Positions 27,034-35,398 of a stretch of DNA of 62,835 bases are shown one piece after another. The position numbers were made by a program, and so were the translations under genes. The stretch lies in the NCBI GenBank assembly GCA_902826685.1, contig CADEFT010000039.1, forward strand, positions 1 through 62,835, in the 5' to 3' direction. The notes beneath the pieces were generated by a model that was not told where the DNA came from, made no database searches, and saw only the letters and a program-made list of their open reading frames with translations. Source of the stretch: an uncultured Acidobacteriota bacterium. Its GTDB lineage: Bacteria; Acidobacteriota; Terriglobia; Bryobacterales; Bryobacteraceae. Numbering within the stretch: the first letter of the stretch is position 1; each line of letters starts with the position of its first letter.

Positions 27034-27840
27034 TCACCGCGCGAACACCTTCCGCCAGATCGGCTTCTCTTTCCGCTCCTCCGGCACGCCCAGCAGTTCA
27101 AACCACGGCGCACACTCTTCCGGCGAAAGCGCCTTGGTTTCCCGCAGCGCGAAGTCGCCCTCGCGAATTCTCGAGAAGCGGTCCACGCAGTGCCAGCATT
27201 GGGCGAGGTGAGACTCGTAGTCCTGCTTGCGGCTCCAGGTAATGCGGCCGTCGATGGTATCGAGGAACGCCTTGGCGGGCAGGCAATCCTTGCCCCCGGC
27301 CAGGGCCGCTTCCGCGCCTAGCGCCAGCCCGTTCGACGCCACCAGCCCAGGCTTCCATTGATCCATCTTCTGGCGCAGCAATTCATCGCTTCGCTCGCGC
27401 AGTTTCTGGACGGTGGAAGGTTCCAGGTTCATGAGTTTCGCCGCGGCCGCATGTGTGTAAGTCATTCCCTGCAGCCAGAGCATCTGCCGCTCGGTGGCGG
27501 TGAGTGGCTCTAGCGCCGCCGTCATGACTTCAAGATCGAGCGGAATCTCGGGCCGTCCGCTCGCCTGATCGCTCTCGACGGCGGCCAGAAAATGCTGCCG
27601 CAGATCGGCGACGAATTCGCGTTCGGTGCCCGGCCCCGGCGCGGCGAACAACGCCGAACCCGGATCGCGCAGCTTCATCAGCACGCGCTCGAGCAGCTTC
27701 GGATCCCCGGAGCGGGCGCCGTAGTATTGGCCCAGCAGGTAACGCATCACCGGCACATAGCGGGTGACAAGGTAACGCCAGCCCTCGGGCTTGTTCTCGC
27801 GGCAATCGCGGATCATGTCCAGGCAGGTGTAGATGGCCAA
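27034..27840 (-). CDS. Sigma-factor-like protein fused to an anti-sigma-type zinc finger
   Basis: A 268-residue protein in two parts. Residues about 1-160 are helical and include a sigma70 region 4-like helix-turn-helix: LTATERQMLWLQGMTYTHAAAAKLMNLEPSTVQKLRERSDEL (about 113-154 in total). Residues about 205-225 hold H211-x3-C215-x2-C218 (ESHLAQCWHCVD), which is the ZAS zinc-binding motif of anti-sigma factors. No membrane helix is seen. A combined sigma-like and ZAS protein suggests self-regulation. I know similar multi-domain proteins exist in Acidobacteria but cannot name a function. Region 2 is not clearly recognisable. Confidence 0.65.
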   Translation of the reverse strand: MAIYTCLDMIRDCRENKPEGWRYLVTRYVPVMRYLLGQYYGARSGDPKLLERVLMKLRDPGSALFAAPGPGTEREFVADLRQHFLAAVESDQASGRPEIPLDLEVMTAALEPLTATERQMLWLQGMTYTHAAAAKLMNLEPSTVQKLRERSDELLRQKMDQWKPGLVASNGLALGAEAALAGGKDCLPAKAFLDTIDGRITWSRKQDYESHLAQCWHCVDRFSRIREGDFALRETKALSPEECAPWFELLGVPEERKEKPIWRKVFAR

Positions 27841-27864
27841 AGTAAAATCAGACCTCCATATCTT

Positions 27865-29373
27865 TTACAACTCAAACGTAATGCCCTGCGCCAGCGGCAG
27901 ATCGCCCGACCCGTTGATGGTCACCGTCTGGCGGCGCATGTAAGCTTTCCAGGAATCGCTGCCCGATTCGCGCCCGCCGCCGGTATCCTTTTCTCCACCG
28001 AAGGCGCCCCCGATTTCGGCGCCGCTGGTGCCGATGTTGACGTTGGCGATGCCGCAATCGCTGCCGCGAGGGCTCAGGAACGCTTCCGCCGCGCGCAGGC
28101 TGCCGGTGAAAATCGCCGAACTCAATCCCTGCGGCACATCGTTGTGCCAGTCGATGGCCTGATCGAGCGAGGAGAAGGGAATCAAGTACAGGATCGGCGC
28201 GAAGATCTCTTCCTTCACGATGGGCATCGAAGCGTTGGCTTTGACAATGGCGGGCTCGACGAAATGACCGGGGCGCGCCAGACGCCGGCCGCCCCGCAGA
28301 ACCTCACCGCCCTGCTCCCGCGCCCGATCGAGACCTTCCATCATCTGGGTGACGGCTTGCTCGTCGATCAGTGGGCCCATGAGTGTGCCGGCCTCGAGCG
28401 GATCGCCGATACGAATCTGACCGTAGGCGGCCGTCAGCCGCGCCGTGAAACGATCGAAGATATCCTCATGAACGAACAGGCGGCGCAGCGTGGTGCAGCG
28501 CTGCCCGGCCGTACCGGCGGCGCCGAACAGTACGGCGCGCAATGCGAGGTCGAGGTCGGCATCGGGCATCAGGATCGCGCCGTTGTTGCCGCCGAGTTCA
28601 AGCAGCGTGCGGCCCAGGCGCGCGCCCACCCGCTCCGCCACCGCGCGGCCCATGCGGCAGGAACCGGTGGCGCTTACCAGCGGAATGCGCCGGTCGTTCA
28701 CCAGGCGGCTTGCCACCGCGTCATCCGGCCCGATCACCAGATTGAACACGCCCTGCCACCCGTGGCGCGCCATGACGCCGTTGACGATATGCTGCACGGC
28801 GATGGCGGTCAACGGCGTTTTGAGAGACGGCTTCCAGATCACCACATCGCCGCAGACGGCCGCGATCAACGCATTCCAGCTCCAGACCGCCACCGGGAAA
28901 TTGAACGCCGTGATCACGGCTACCGCGCCCAGCGGAAACCACTGTTCGTACAGTCGATGGCCCGGCCGCTCGCTTGGCATCGTGAGGCCATAAAGCTGGC
29001 GCGAGAGACCGGCCGCGAAATCGGCGATGTCGATCATCTCCTGCACTTCGCCTTTGCCTTCGGCCAGAATCTTGCCGCATTCCACGCTCACCAGCGCGCC
29101 CAGATCGTCTTTGGCCGCACGCAGCTCGTCGCCGATTTCCCGCACGATCTGGCCGCGCCGGGGCGCCGGGCACAGCCGCCATTTCTCGAACACCTGCAGG
29201 GCGTTCCAAACGACCTCGCCGCAATCGTCTTCCATCGCCAGGCGCACCCGGGCGATGGGCTCGCCTGTGGACGGATTGAACGAGGGGAGCAGATCGCCCG
29301 CCGTGTCGGGAATCCAGTCGCGCCCGCACGCGCCGGGGTTCACCGCCGCGATGCCTAGCCGTTCAAAGCTCAC
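27865..29373 (-). CDS. Aldehyde dehydrogenase, ALDH7/alpha-aminoadipic semialdehyde type
   Basis: A 502-residue NAD-dependent aldehyde dehydrogenase. General-base Glu259 lies in LLELGGNNGAI and the nucleophile Cys293 in GQRCTTLRR. The C-terminal GGEKDTGGGRESGSD and WKAYMRRQT stretches mark the ALDH7A1/AmaB branch, whose best known reaction oxidises alpha-aminoadipate semialdehyde (piperideine-6-carboxylate) to alpha-aminoadipate in lysine breakdown. No lysine catabolic partner is adjacent. It is divergent from the MerT-like gene (29-nt gap). Confidence 0.92.
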   Translation of the reverse strand: MSFERLGIAAVNPGACGRDWIPDTAGDLLPSFNPSTGEPIARVRLAMEDDCGEVVWNALQVFEKWRLCPAPRRGQIVREIGDELRAAKDDLGALVSVECGKILAEGKGEVQEMIDIADFAAGLSRQLYGLTMPSERPGHRLYEQWFPLGAVAVITAFNFPVAVWSWNALIAAVCGDVVIWKPSLKTPLTAIAVQHIVNGVMARHGWQGVFNLVIGPDDAVASRLVNDRRIPLVSATGSCRMGRAVAERVGARLGRTLLELGGNNGAILMPDADLDLALRAVLFGAAGTAGQRCTTLRRLFVHEDIFDRFTARLTAAYGQIRIGDPLEAGTLMGPLIDEQAVTQMMEGLDRAREQGGEVLRGGRRLARPGHFVEPAIVKANASMPIVKEEIFAPILYLIPFSSLDQAIDWHNDVPQGLSSAIFTGSLRAAEAFLSPRGSDCGIANVNIGTSGAEIGGAFGGEKDTGGGRESGSDSWKAYMRRQTVTINGSGDLPLAQGITFEL

Positions 29374-29401
29374 GTGAACATCTTAACGTGGCAACGATAC
29401 C

Positions 29402-29902
29402 ATGAAGGCAGTGCAATCGAATTCGGACCGCAAGGTGGCGTTCGCGGTGTCGGCGTTGGGTGGATTGCTGGCCGGACTGTGCTGTGTGCCGCCCATCCTG
29501 ATGGTCTCGCTGGGGCTCGCTTCGGTCACCGTCGCCAACAACTGGGGCAATCTGCTGTATGGCGACTACAAATGGCACTTCCGCCTCACGGCCCTGGTCC
29601 TGGTGGCGATTGCCATGACATTCTATTTCCGCTCGCAGGGCGTCTGTACGCTCGATCAGGCCAGGCGCCAGCGCCACCGGATTCTGAACTTCGGCGTGCT
29701 GGCGCTGCTTACCTTCCACGCCGTCTACATCTTTTGGAACTATGTGGTGCTGCACGCCTGGGGCATCGCGGCGGGACTGCCCTGGGCGCAATGGGATGAG
29801 AGCTGGGCGATTCCGGTTTCGGCGGTGTTGAGCGCGGTCGCGGCGCTCGCCTACTGGCTGTTGCCGAGGCTCACCAGGCCGCCCGATAGAACCTCGTCGT
29901 GA
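29402..29902 (+). CDS. MerT-like four-helix membrane protein
   Basis: 166 residues, four hydrophobic helices (about 12-40, 60-78, 95-115, 135-158). The first ends in LCCVPPILMVSLGL, the vicinal Cys pair followed by Pro that MerT-type mercuric ion transporters use to hand Hg(II) across the membrane, and a further Cys stands in the loop after helix 2 (QGVCTLD). No merR, merP or merA is nearby, so a mercury role is not supported; transport of another metal or a structural resemblance only are both possible. Its last 52 nt overlap the convergent radical SAM gene. Confidence 0.6.
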   Translation: MKAVQSNSDRKVAFAVSALGGLLAGLCCVPPILMVSLGLASVTVANNWGNLLYGDYKWHFRLTALVLVAIAMTFYFRSQGVCTLDQARRQRHRILNFGVLALLTFHAVYIFWNYVVLHAWGIAAGLPWAQWDESWAIPVSAVLSAVAALAYWLLPRLTRPPDRTSS

Positions 29903-30855
29903 AACGCATCGCACCCGATGCAAAGGTTGCGGTAAACCTTGCCCGATGCCAGCGTGGTCTCCGACCGGGCCAGGAATTTGTCCACGCTCCAGCCATGTTG
30001 AAGGCCCATGCGCTCCGGCTGGCCAAGCGAAATCGCTTCATAGACGGGATGGCCCGCCAGCCGGTCCAGCATCGCCTCCAGCGGTTCGTCTTGCAGATTG
30101 CCGATCGCCTTGCGAGTCTTGATACAACACGGGTAGACGTTGCCGTCGGGGTCGATGGAAACTTCCGATCCGCGGAAGCGATGGCGCAGGAAATTCAGCC
30201 CGCCCGACCAGCCGTTGCAGAAGTTGGTTTCGAGGCCGGCCGTCGACAACTCGTTCTGCATGGCGCGCCCTCGCGGCCATAGCGCGCCGATCCAGGAACC
30301 CGGTGTGGCTCCGAAGAAGGAAAACGCAGGGGGTCGCGGCGGATCGGTGGCCAGGGCGGGCCCGCGGTCCGTATCGGGCGTCATTCCCAGCTCTTCGAAC
30401 AACGCGCTCAGTTTCGCTTGAAGCGCTCGGGCGTCGAGGCCTTCGTGGTAGTTGTCCAATCCGGAAACGCTAATCTTCGTCACATGCCGGGCGAGCAGCT
30501 CGGCGGCGATGGGGGCTGTCACCAGGTCGCCAGTGGTCTGGACGACGATCTCGACGCCGCCCAGATCGCGATAGCGCCGATGAATCAGGTCCAGGACGGG
30601 ATAAAGAATCGGCTCGCGAACGGCCGGGTGCAGAACTTCTCCACCGGCCAGAATGATCCGGCCACGCATTTCACGGTCGCCATCGAGGAACGTACAACGA
30701 GGCGGCAGATTGGCAACAATCTTCGGAAACGCAGCCTGCGATGAAGAGATTATCGATTCAAGATCCTCTCCCGTGTATGGATGAAACCTGTCTTCGTAAC
30801 AGTGAGGACAGCGGCGATGACACTGCCAGCACAGCACGTAATACAGCGATTCCAT
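29851..30855 (-). CDS. Radical SAM protein with C-terminal cysteine region
   Basis: A 334-residue radical SAM protein. The 4Fe-4S/SAM motif C12-x3-C16-x2-C19 (CHRRCPHC) lies unusually close to the N-terminus, with an extra Cys9 before it. GGEVLHP matches the GGE SAM-contact motif, and VSIDPDGNVYPCCI is the typical strand before a SPASM-like or twitch region; more cysteines follow in NLCIGC near the end, suggesting an auxiliary Fe-S cluster. Such proteins modify peptides or metabolites, but I see no precursor peptide or peptidase alongside. The start is at the 30855 ATG with a weak ribosome site; a long hairpin lies upstream. Confidence 0.82.
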   Translation of the reverse strand: MESLYYVLCWQCHRRCPHCYEDRFHPYTGEDLESIISSSQAAFPKIVANLPPRCTFLDGDREMRGRIILAGGEVLHPAVREPILYPVLDLIHRRYRDLGGVEIVVQTTGDLVTAPIAAELLARHVTKISVSGLDNYHEGLDARALQAKLSALFEELGMTPDTDRGPALATDPPRPPAFSFFGATPGSWIGALWPRGRAMQNELSTAGLETNFCNGWSGGLNFLRHRFRGSEVSIDPDGNVYPCCIKTRKAIGNLQDEPLEAMLDRLAGHPVYEAISLGQPERMGLQHGWSVDKFLARSETTLASGKVYRNLCIGCDAFHDEVLSGGLVSLGNSQ

Positions 30856-30873
30856 GTACTTGGACTGGTTTTT

Positions 30874-30947
30874 CTAACCTCTCTTCGGAAGACCCAAACC
30901 CCGAGGGGCGCCGGGAAGGTTTGCTTCAGGGGTCTTTATGAGGTTAG
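30874..30947. other. Nested hairpin element upstream of the radical SAM gene
   Basis: On either strand this 74-nt stretch folds into one long arm from three perfect nested stems: CTAACCTC (30874-30881) with GAGGTTAG (30940-30947); AAGACC (30889-30894) with GGTCTT (30931-30936); CAAACC (30895-30900) with GGTTTG (30918-30923). Asymmetric bulges of 7 nt interrupt it, and a GGCGCC palindrome lies in the apical part. It is 19 nt upstream of the radical SAM ATG and lacks a T-run on the minus strand. It may be a 5' UTR regulator, a small mobile palindrome, or a decayed terminator. Confidence 0.6.
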
Positions 30948-30979
30948 TCTCGCTTTGGTGGGAGTTGCCTCCCCGGCTT

Positions 30980-31004
30980 AATTCCAATACTAATATATGG
31001 AATT
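30980..31004. promoter_or_regulatory. Palindrome in an AT-rich spacer
   Basis: AATTCCA (30980-30986) and TGGAATT (30998-31004) are perfect inverted arms around an 11-nt AT-rich spacer (ATACTAATATA). It sits between two minus-strand genes and upstream of the hairpin. Spacing is compatible with a dimeric repressor site near the promoter of the radical SAM gene; function is inferred. Confidence 0.35.
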
Positions 31005-31048
31005 CAGGATTGCAACAAAAATCCGTATTCCAAATTCAAAATTTTTCG

Positions 31049-31942
31049 TCAGGCCTTGACTTCGACCCCGGCAAACTTCTCTAACACCTTGATTGTAGAA
31101 CAGATATCCTCATCGCCGGTGCCGGAAGCAATGGCCGCGCGGAACATCTGCTGGGTCAATCCGGTTAATGGAAGCGGCACATCGAGGTCGCGGGCGGAGT
31201 CCAGCATCAGGCCGATGTCCTTGTGCATCCACTTGACCGAGAAGTTGGTTTCGAAGTTCCGTGCGAAGACGAACGGAGCCTTAAAGTTCACCAAACCACA
31301 CTTGGCGGCGCTCTTATCGAGAATCTCGATCATCAGCTTCGGGTCCACTCCCGCCTTGGTCGCCAGCACAATCCCCTCATTGAACGCGCACAAAATGTTG
31401 GAAAGCACCAGGTTCTGGGTCAGCTTGGCGTTCAGACCCATGCCCACGCCGCCACAATAGAAGATCTGTTTGCCCATCGGTTCAAACAGGGGCTGAACGG
31501 CATCGAAGACTTTCTTATCGCCGCCCACCATGAACGTCAGGTTGCCGCCTTCGGCGCCAGGTTTCGATCCGGTGCAGGGCGCGTCCAGGAACTTGATCTT
31601 CTTCTTGGCGAGCGCCGCATGCATCTTCTTGGCATGGCTGGGGGCGACGGTGGAAGCATCGACGATCACGGTCCCGGGCTTGGCGCCTTCGACCAAACCG
31701 TTCTTGCCGAGAATCACCTCTTCCGACATGGCCGTATCGCCCACGCACAGGAAGATCACGTCGGCATGCTTGGCCACTGCCTTGGGACTCGCTACCGCTT
31801 TCCCTTTCTTTTCCTCGGCAACCAGCTTCTTTGCCTTCTCGCTGGTGTGAGACCAGATGGCAACGTCATGCCCGCCCCGAATCAGATTGCGGGCCATGGG
31901 ATAGCCCATGATGCCGAGTCCGAGAAATCCTAGTTTCGCCAC
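31049..31942 (-). CDS. NAD(P)-dependent beta-hydroxyacid dehydrogenase family protein
   Basis: A 297-residue member of the 3-hydroxyisobutyrate dehydrogenase/tartronate semialdehyde reductase/6-phosphogluconate dehydrogenase family. Rossmann motif GLGIMG at residues 8-13; substrate-binding DAPCTGSKPGAEGG at about 120-133; catalytic-Lys region GMGLNAKLTQN (about 167-177); WMHKDIGLMLDSA near 240. Substrate could be 3-hydroxyisobutyrate, tartronate semialdehyde or succinic semialdehyde; nothing nearby decides. Start is GTG 31942 with GGAGGG about 10 nt upstream. Confidence 0.88.
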   Translation of the reverse strand: MAKLGFLGLGIMGYPMARNLIRGGHDVAIWSHTSEKAKKLVAEEKKGKAVASPKAVAKHADVIFLCVGDTAMSEEVILGKNGLVEGAKPGTVIVDASTVAPSHAKKMHAALAKKKIKFLDAPCTGSKPGAEGGNLTFMVGGDKKVFDAVQPLFEPMGKQIFYCGGVGMGLNAKLTQNLVLSNILCAFNEGIVLATKAGVDPKLMIEILDKSAAKCGLVNFKAPFVFARNFETNFSVKWMHKDIGLMLDSARDLDVPLPLTGLTQQMFRAAIASGTGDEDICSTIKVLEKFAGVEVKA

Positions 31943-32023
31943 GATAGAAAACCCTCCCTGCGATTAGATCAAAAGGGTTATTGTATATCGCGGCGGGCCT
32001 CCATTAACAGAGTTTCGCCGTTT

Positions 32024-32260
32024 TTAGAGAGTCGCCTCCGCCTGCGGCGCCACCTGGGCCTCGGGCACGCGCATGCCTCCCAGAATCAGGCGCAGCGTAA
32101 GCAGCTCGGACGGCTGGTAGTTGTTCGAAGCCACGTGCGGAGAGTCCTGATCGTGTACGATTTCGGTCTTGACGAGCGCGCGCAGAGCATCGATGGAGAT
32201 GCCAAGGGCCGCGGCGGCCTCGCTTTCGGTGTAGTAGCCTTTGGAGGGTCTGTTGAGCAT
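32024..32260 (-). CDS. Small helix-turn-helix protein (MerR/excisionase-like)
   Basis: 78 residues. Residues about 8-32 (YYTESEAAAALGISIDALRALV) form a MerR/Xis-type helix-turn-helix; the rest is LRLILGGMRVPEAQ and a Pro/Ala-rich tail. The first ATG at 32260 is preferred to upstream codons. It is divergent from the PLP enzyme gene with about 150 nt between, which is room for regulatory sites, and is on the same strand as the dehydrogenase 82 nt downstream. Target unknown. Confidence 0.7.
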   Translation of the reverse strand: MLNRPSKGYYTESEAAAALGISIDALRALVKTEIVHDQDSPHVASNNYQPSELLTLRLILGGMRVPEAQVAPQAEATL

Positions 32261-32409
32261 GTTTGTCTTTCGCGTGGGTCGATCTGTTAGCAATCATACG
32301 GTTGGAAGCATCCTGCCCCAATTAGGATTTATCCCTAAACCGGCGCCTCAATCTGCTGGTGTAAAGGATTGGCTTCCCCTCCGCCACCGTTTCCCCTACG
32401 CTGAAATGG

Positions 32410-33654
32410 ATGTCGCAAAAGCCCGAGCCTCCCATGCGTCCCCATACCGCGGTGTTGACCCGCGGCTTCGACCCCGCCTTGTCGGTGGGTTCGGCGCGTC
32501 CGGCCGTATTCCGCAGCTCCACCTACGTGTTCTCAAGCCCGGAAGCGGCCGAGCGCGCTTTCTCGATCATGGCCGGACGGGTGCGCGCCGACGCCGGTGA
32601 GCATCCCGACCTGATCTATTCGCGCTTTAACCACCCCAACGCCGAGATCACCGAGGATCAGATTCTGCCGCTGGAGGAAGGCGGGCAGGCGGCGGCGGTA
32701 TTCAATTCCGGCATGGCCGCCATCATGACGGCGATTCTGGCGTTCGCACGGCCCGGCGACCGCATCGTCTACACCGTTCCTCTCTACGGCGGCACCCAGC
32801 ATTTCGTGCACGATTTCCTTGAGCCCTTCGGAATTTCGGGCACCGCCGTCTACGCCGGCGCCACGGCGGAATTGATTCGCACCATTGAAACGGCGCCCAA
32901 TCTGCGCATCGTCTTTCTCGAGACGCCCGCCAACCCCACGCTCGTCATGGCCGATATCCATGCCGCCGCCGAAGCGGCGCACCGCCGCGATCCAAAGATT
33001 CTGGTGATGGTCGACAACACGTTCCTCGGCCCCGCCTTTCAGCATCCATTAGCGCTCGGCGCCGACATCGCCCTCTACTCCGGCACCAAGTACCTGGGCG
33101 GCTTCAGCGACCTGCTGGCCGGCGTCGCCATCGTGGCCGACGCCGAGCTGATCCGCCCCATCAAATCGAAGCGTGGATTGTTCGGAAACATCCTGCAGCC
33201 CGATGAGTGCTGGATTCTCGACAGCCGCCTGCCCACCGTGCAACTGCGCATGAATCGCGCCAGCAAAAACGCGCAGCGCATCGCCGAGCGGCTGGTGGGG
33301 AACGCGAAAATCGCCAGGATCTATTACCCCACGCTGTTTGAGGACGCCGAACAGAATCGCATCCGCCTGGCCCAATGCGACTATCCAGGCGCCATCATCG
33401 CCCTCGATCTGGCGGGCGGCAAGAAAGCCGCCTTCGATTTCCTGCGCGCGCTCAAACTGGCGCGTAACGCGGTATCGCTTGGCGGCGTGGAGACGCTGGT
33501 CTGCCATCCCAAATCGACCACGCACTCTTCGGTACCGGCGGCCGAACTCGAAATCTCGGGCGTCACCGACGGGCTGGTGCGGATTTCGATCGGCATCGAA
33601 GACTGGCGGGATTTGCTGGCCGATTTCGAGCAGGCGCTTCAAAAGACCGGCTGA
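32410..33654 (+). CDS. Cys/Met metabolism PLP-dependent lyase (methionine gamma-lyase/cystathionine synthase family)
   Basis: 414 residues, fold type I PLP enzyme of the trans-sulfuration family. The Schiff-base lysine is K227 in YSGTKYLGGFSD; VDNTFLGP holds the PLP-contact Asp near 202; FNSGMAAIMTAIL is the phosphate-binding region. The residue after the usual GG/NG is Phe where most family members have His (TKYxxGHSD), a change that some lyases in the family carry. Reaction candidates are methionine gamma-lyase, homocysteine synthesis or cystathionine chemistry; no neighbour indicates which. Its stop abuts the convergent ABC transporter stop. Confidence 0.9.
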   Translation: MSQKPEPPMRPHTAVLTRGFDPALSVGSARPAVFRSSTYVFSSPEAAERAFSIMAGRVRADAGEHPDLIYSRFNHPNAEITEDQILPLEEGGQAAAVFNSGMAAIMTAILAFARPGDRIVYTVPLYGGTQHFVHDFLEPFGISGTAVYAGATAELIRTIETAPNLRIVFLETPANPTLVMADIHAAAEAAHRRDPKILVMVDNTFLGPAFQHPLALGADIALYSGTKYLGGFSDLLAGVAIVADAELIRPIKSKRGLFGNILQPDECWILDSRLPTVQLRMNRASKNAQRIAERLVGNAKIARIYYPTLFEDAEQNRIRLAQCDYPGAIIALDLAGGKKAAFDFLRALKLARNAVSLGGVETLVCHPKSTTHSSVPAAELEISGVTDGLVRISIGIEDWRDLLADFEQALQKTG

Positions 33655-35397
33655 TCAGATCGCTTCCAGCTCTTCTTCGAGCATCTGCTTTTCGTGCAGT
33701 TCGGCGTAAATGCCGCCGAGTTTGACCAACTCGTCGTGAGTGCCGCTTTCGGCCACGCGCCCCTCTTCAAGCACGTAGATGCAATCGGCGTTGCGCACGG
33801 TCGACACACGGTGGGAAATGAGAATCGTCGTGGCATCGCGCCGCAGGGCGGAAAGCGCCGTCAGAATCCGCTCCTCGGTCACCGTGTCGACGCTTGAGAG
33901 CGCGTCGTCGAGGATCAATACACGCGGATTGCGCAGGATCGCCCGCGCAATGGCGGTGCGCTGCTTCTGGCCGCCGGAGAGCGTGATGCCGCGCTCGCCG
34001 ATCACCGTATCGAGGCCCTTGGGGAACGACTCGATGTCGGGGCCGAGCCCGGCGGTCTCCGCCGCCCGGCGGATCGCTTCCGGCGCCGCGTCCGGCACGC
34101 CGAAGGCGATGTTGCCGGCGATGGTCGAACTGAACAGGAAAGTCTCCTGCGGAACGAACCCAAGCTCGCGGCGCAGCGCTTCCGGATCGAGCCGCCGCAG
34201 ATCGATGCCATCGAGCCGCACCACGCCTTCGCTTGGATCGGTCAATCGCGGTATCAATTGCACCAGCGACGTCTTGCCGCATCCGGTATGGCCGACGATC
34301 GCTACCGTCGAGCCGGCCGCCACCGTCAGGCTGATGTTCGATAGCACCGCCCGGCCTCCATACCGCAGCGTGACATCCTGAAACTCGACTTCGCCGCGAA
34401 CCGGCCGGGCCAGCGCCAGCGCATCGGCGGGCGCGGCGATGGACGGCTTTTGTTCGATCAGCTCGGCGATGCGGCGGAAACTGGCCGTGCCCCGCTGGAT
34501 CAGGTTCACCACCCATCCGAAGGCGATCAGCGGCCAGATCAACATGCCCATATACGTGTTGAACATCACGAAGCTGCCGAGCGTAATGCGGTTGTTCAAC
34601 AGCGCCCAGCCGCCGCCCACCAGCACCATCAGAAAGGTAAGTCCGATGAGAAACTGCAGCAGGGGCTGGAACAGACCGCTTAGCCGCGCCAGCTTCAGGT
34701 TTTGCGCCATGTAGCCGGTGTTGAGTTTTTCAAACAGCTCCATCTCGGCGTCTTCCTGCGCGTAGGCGCGCACCACGCGCACCCCGGCCAGATTCTCCTG
34801 CACGCGGCTGCTGATATCGGCAAACTGCGCCTGAATCTTTTCAAACCGTTCATGGATCCGTTTGCCGAAGAAGATTACCGCCACGGTCACCAGCGGCGCC
34901 GGAGAAAGCGCCAGCAGGGTGATGCGCCAGTCCACGCCGATCATGACGATGACCGCCAGCAGGAAGGTGAGCAGCGTCTCGAACCAGTACATGATGCCGG
35001 GTCCCAGCATCATGCGCACGGCGTTCAGATCGCTGGTTGAGCGCGCCAGCAGATCGCCCGTGCGGTAGCGGCCGTAGAACCCCTGATCGAGCGTGACCAG
35101 ATGGGCGAACAGGTCATTGCGCAGGTCAAACTCGATATCGCGCGACAGGCCCACCAGCCGCATCCGCATGGAGTATTGAAAATAGCCCTTGGCCGCCGAG
35201 AGCACCACCAGCATCGCCGCGAACGAGAAAACCGTCTCCAGCGCAAATCCTGAAGTCAGCCTGTCGATGGCGGTCTTGATCAGCAGCGGCTGGCCCACCA
35301 CCAGCAGATCCTTGAGGATCAGCGCGGTGAAACCGAGCAGCAGGTTCTTCTTGTAACGCCAAAGATAGGGCCAGAGCCGGCGGAAGATGGAAGCCAT
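33655..35397 (-). CDS. ABC exporter, fused membrane and ATPase domains (MsbA-like)
   Basis: A 580-residue half-transporter. Six membrane helices occupy about residues 15-310 (ABC_membrane type I exporter). The ATPase domain has Walker A GHTGCGKTS (about 371-379), signature LSGGQKQR (about 478-485), Walker B VLILDDALSSVD and the H-loop ILISHRVS. It would act as a homodimer exporting lipid, peptide or drug. The upstream DUF218 gene ends 1 nt before its start and a small membrane protein gene precedes that by 3 nt, so the three form an operon. Confidence 0.93.
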   Translation of the reverse strand: MASIFRRLWPYLWRYKKNLLLGFTALILKDLLVVGQPLLIKTAIDRLTSGFALETVFSFAAMLVVLSAAKGYFQYSMRMRLVGLSRDIEFDLRNDLFAHLVTLDQGFYGRYRTGDLLARSTSDLNAVRMMLGPGIMYWFETLLTFLLAVIVMIGVDWRITLLALSPAPLVTVAVIFFGKRIHERFEKIQAQFADISSRVQENLAGVRVVRAYAQEDAEMELFEKLNTGYMAQNLKLARLSGLFQPLLQFLIGLTFLMVLVGGGWALLNNRITLGSFVMFNTYMGMLIWPLIAFGWVVNLIQRGTASFRRIAELIEQKPSIAAPADALALARPVRGEVEFQDVTLRYGGRAVLSNISLTVAAGSTVAIVGHTGCGKTSLVQLIPRLTDPSEGVVRLDGIDLRRLDPEALRRELGFVPQETFLFSSTIAGNIAFGVPDAAPEAIRRAAETAGLGPDIESFPKGLDTVIGERGITLSGGQKQRTAIARAILRNPRVLILDDALSSVDTVTEERILTALSALRRDATTILISHRVSTVRNADCIYVLEEGRVAESGTHDELVKLGGIYAELHEKQMLEEELEAI

Positions 35398-35398
35398 G

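Noticed and set aside
27592..29358. A 588-codon plus-strand frame over the aldehyde dehydrogenase
   Set aside because: The minus strand has the full ALDH7 motifs and catalytic residues.
27865..29373. The missing alpha-ketoglutarate semialdehyde dehydrogenase of the hydroxyproline pathway
   Set aside because: Its C-terminal signature is of the ALDH7/AmaB branch, and the gene is 10 kb from the operon.
29402..29902. A mercury resistance operon
   Set aside because: Only the MerT-like helix pattern is there; merR, merP and merA are absent.
30874..30947. Hammerhead or twister ribozyme, or a known riboswitch
   Set aside because: The conserved core bases of these classes are not in the bulges; only the stems are convincing.
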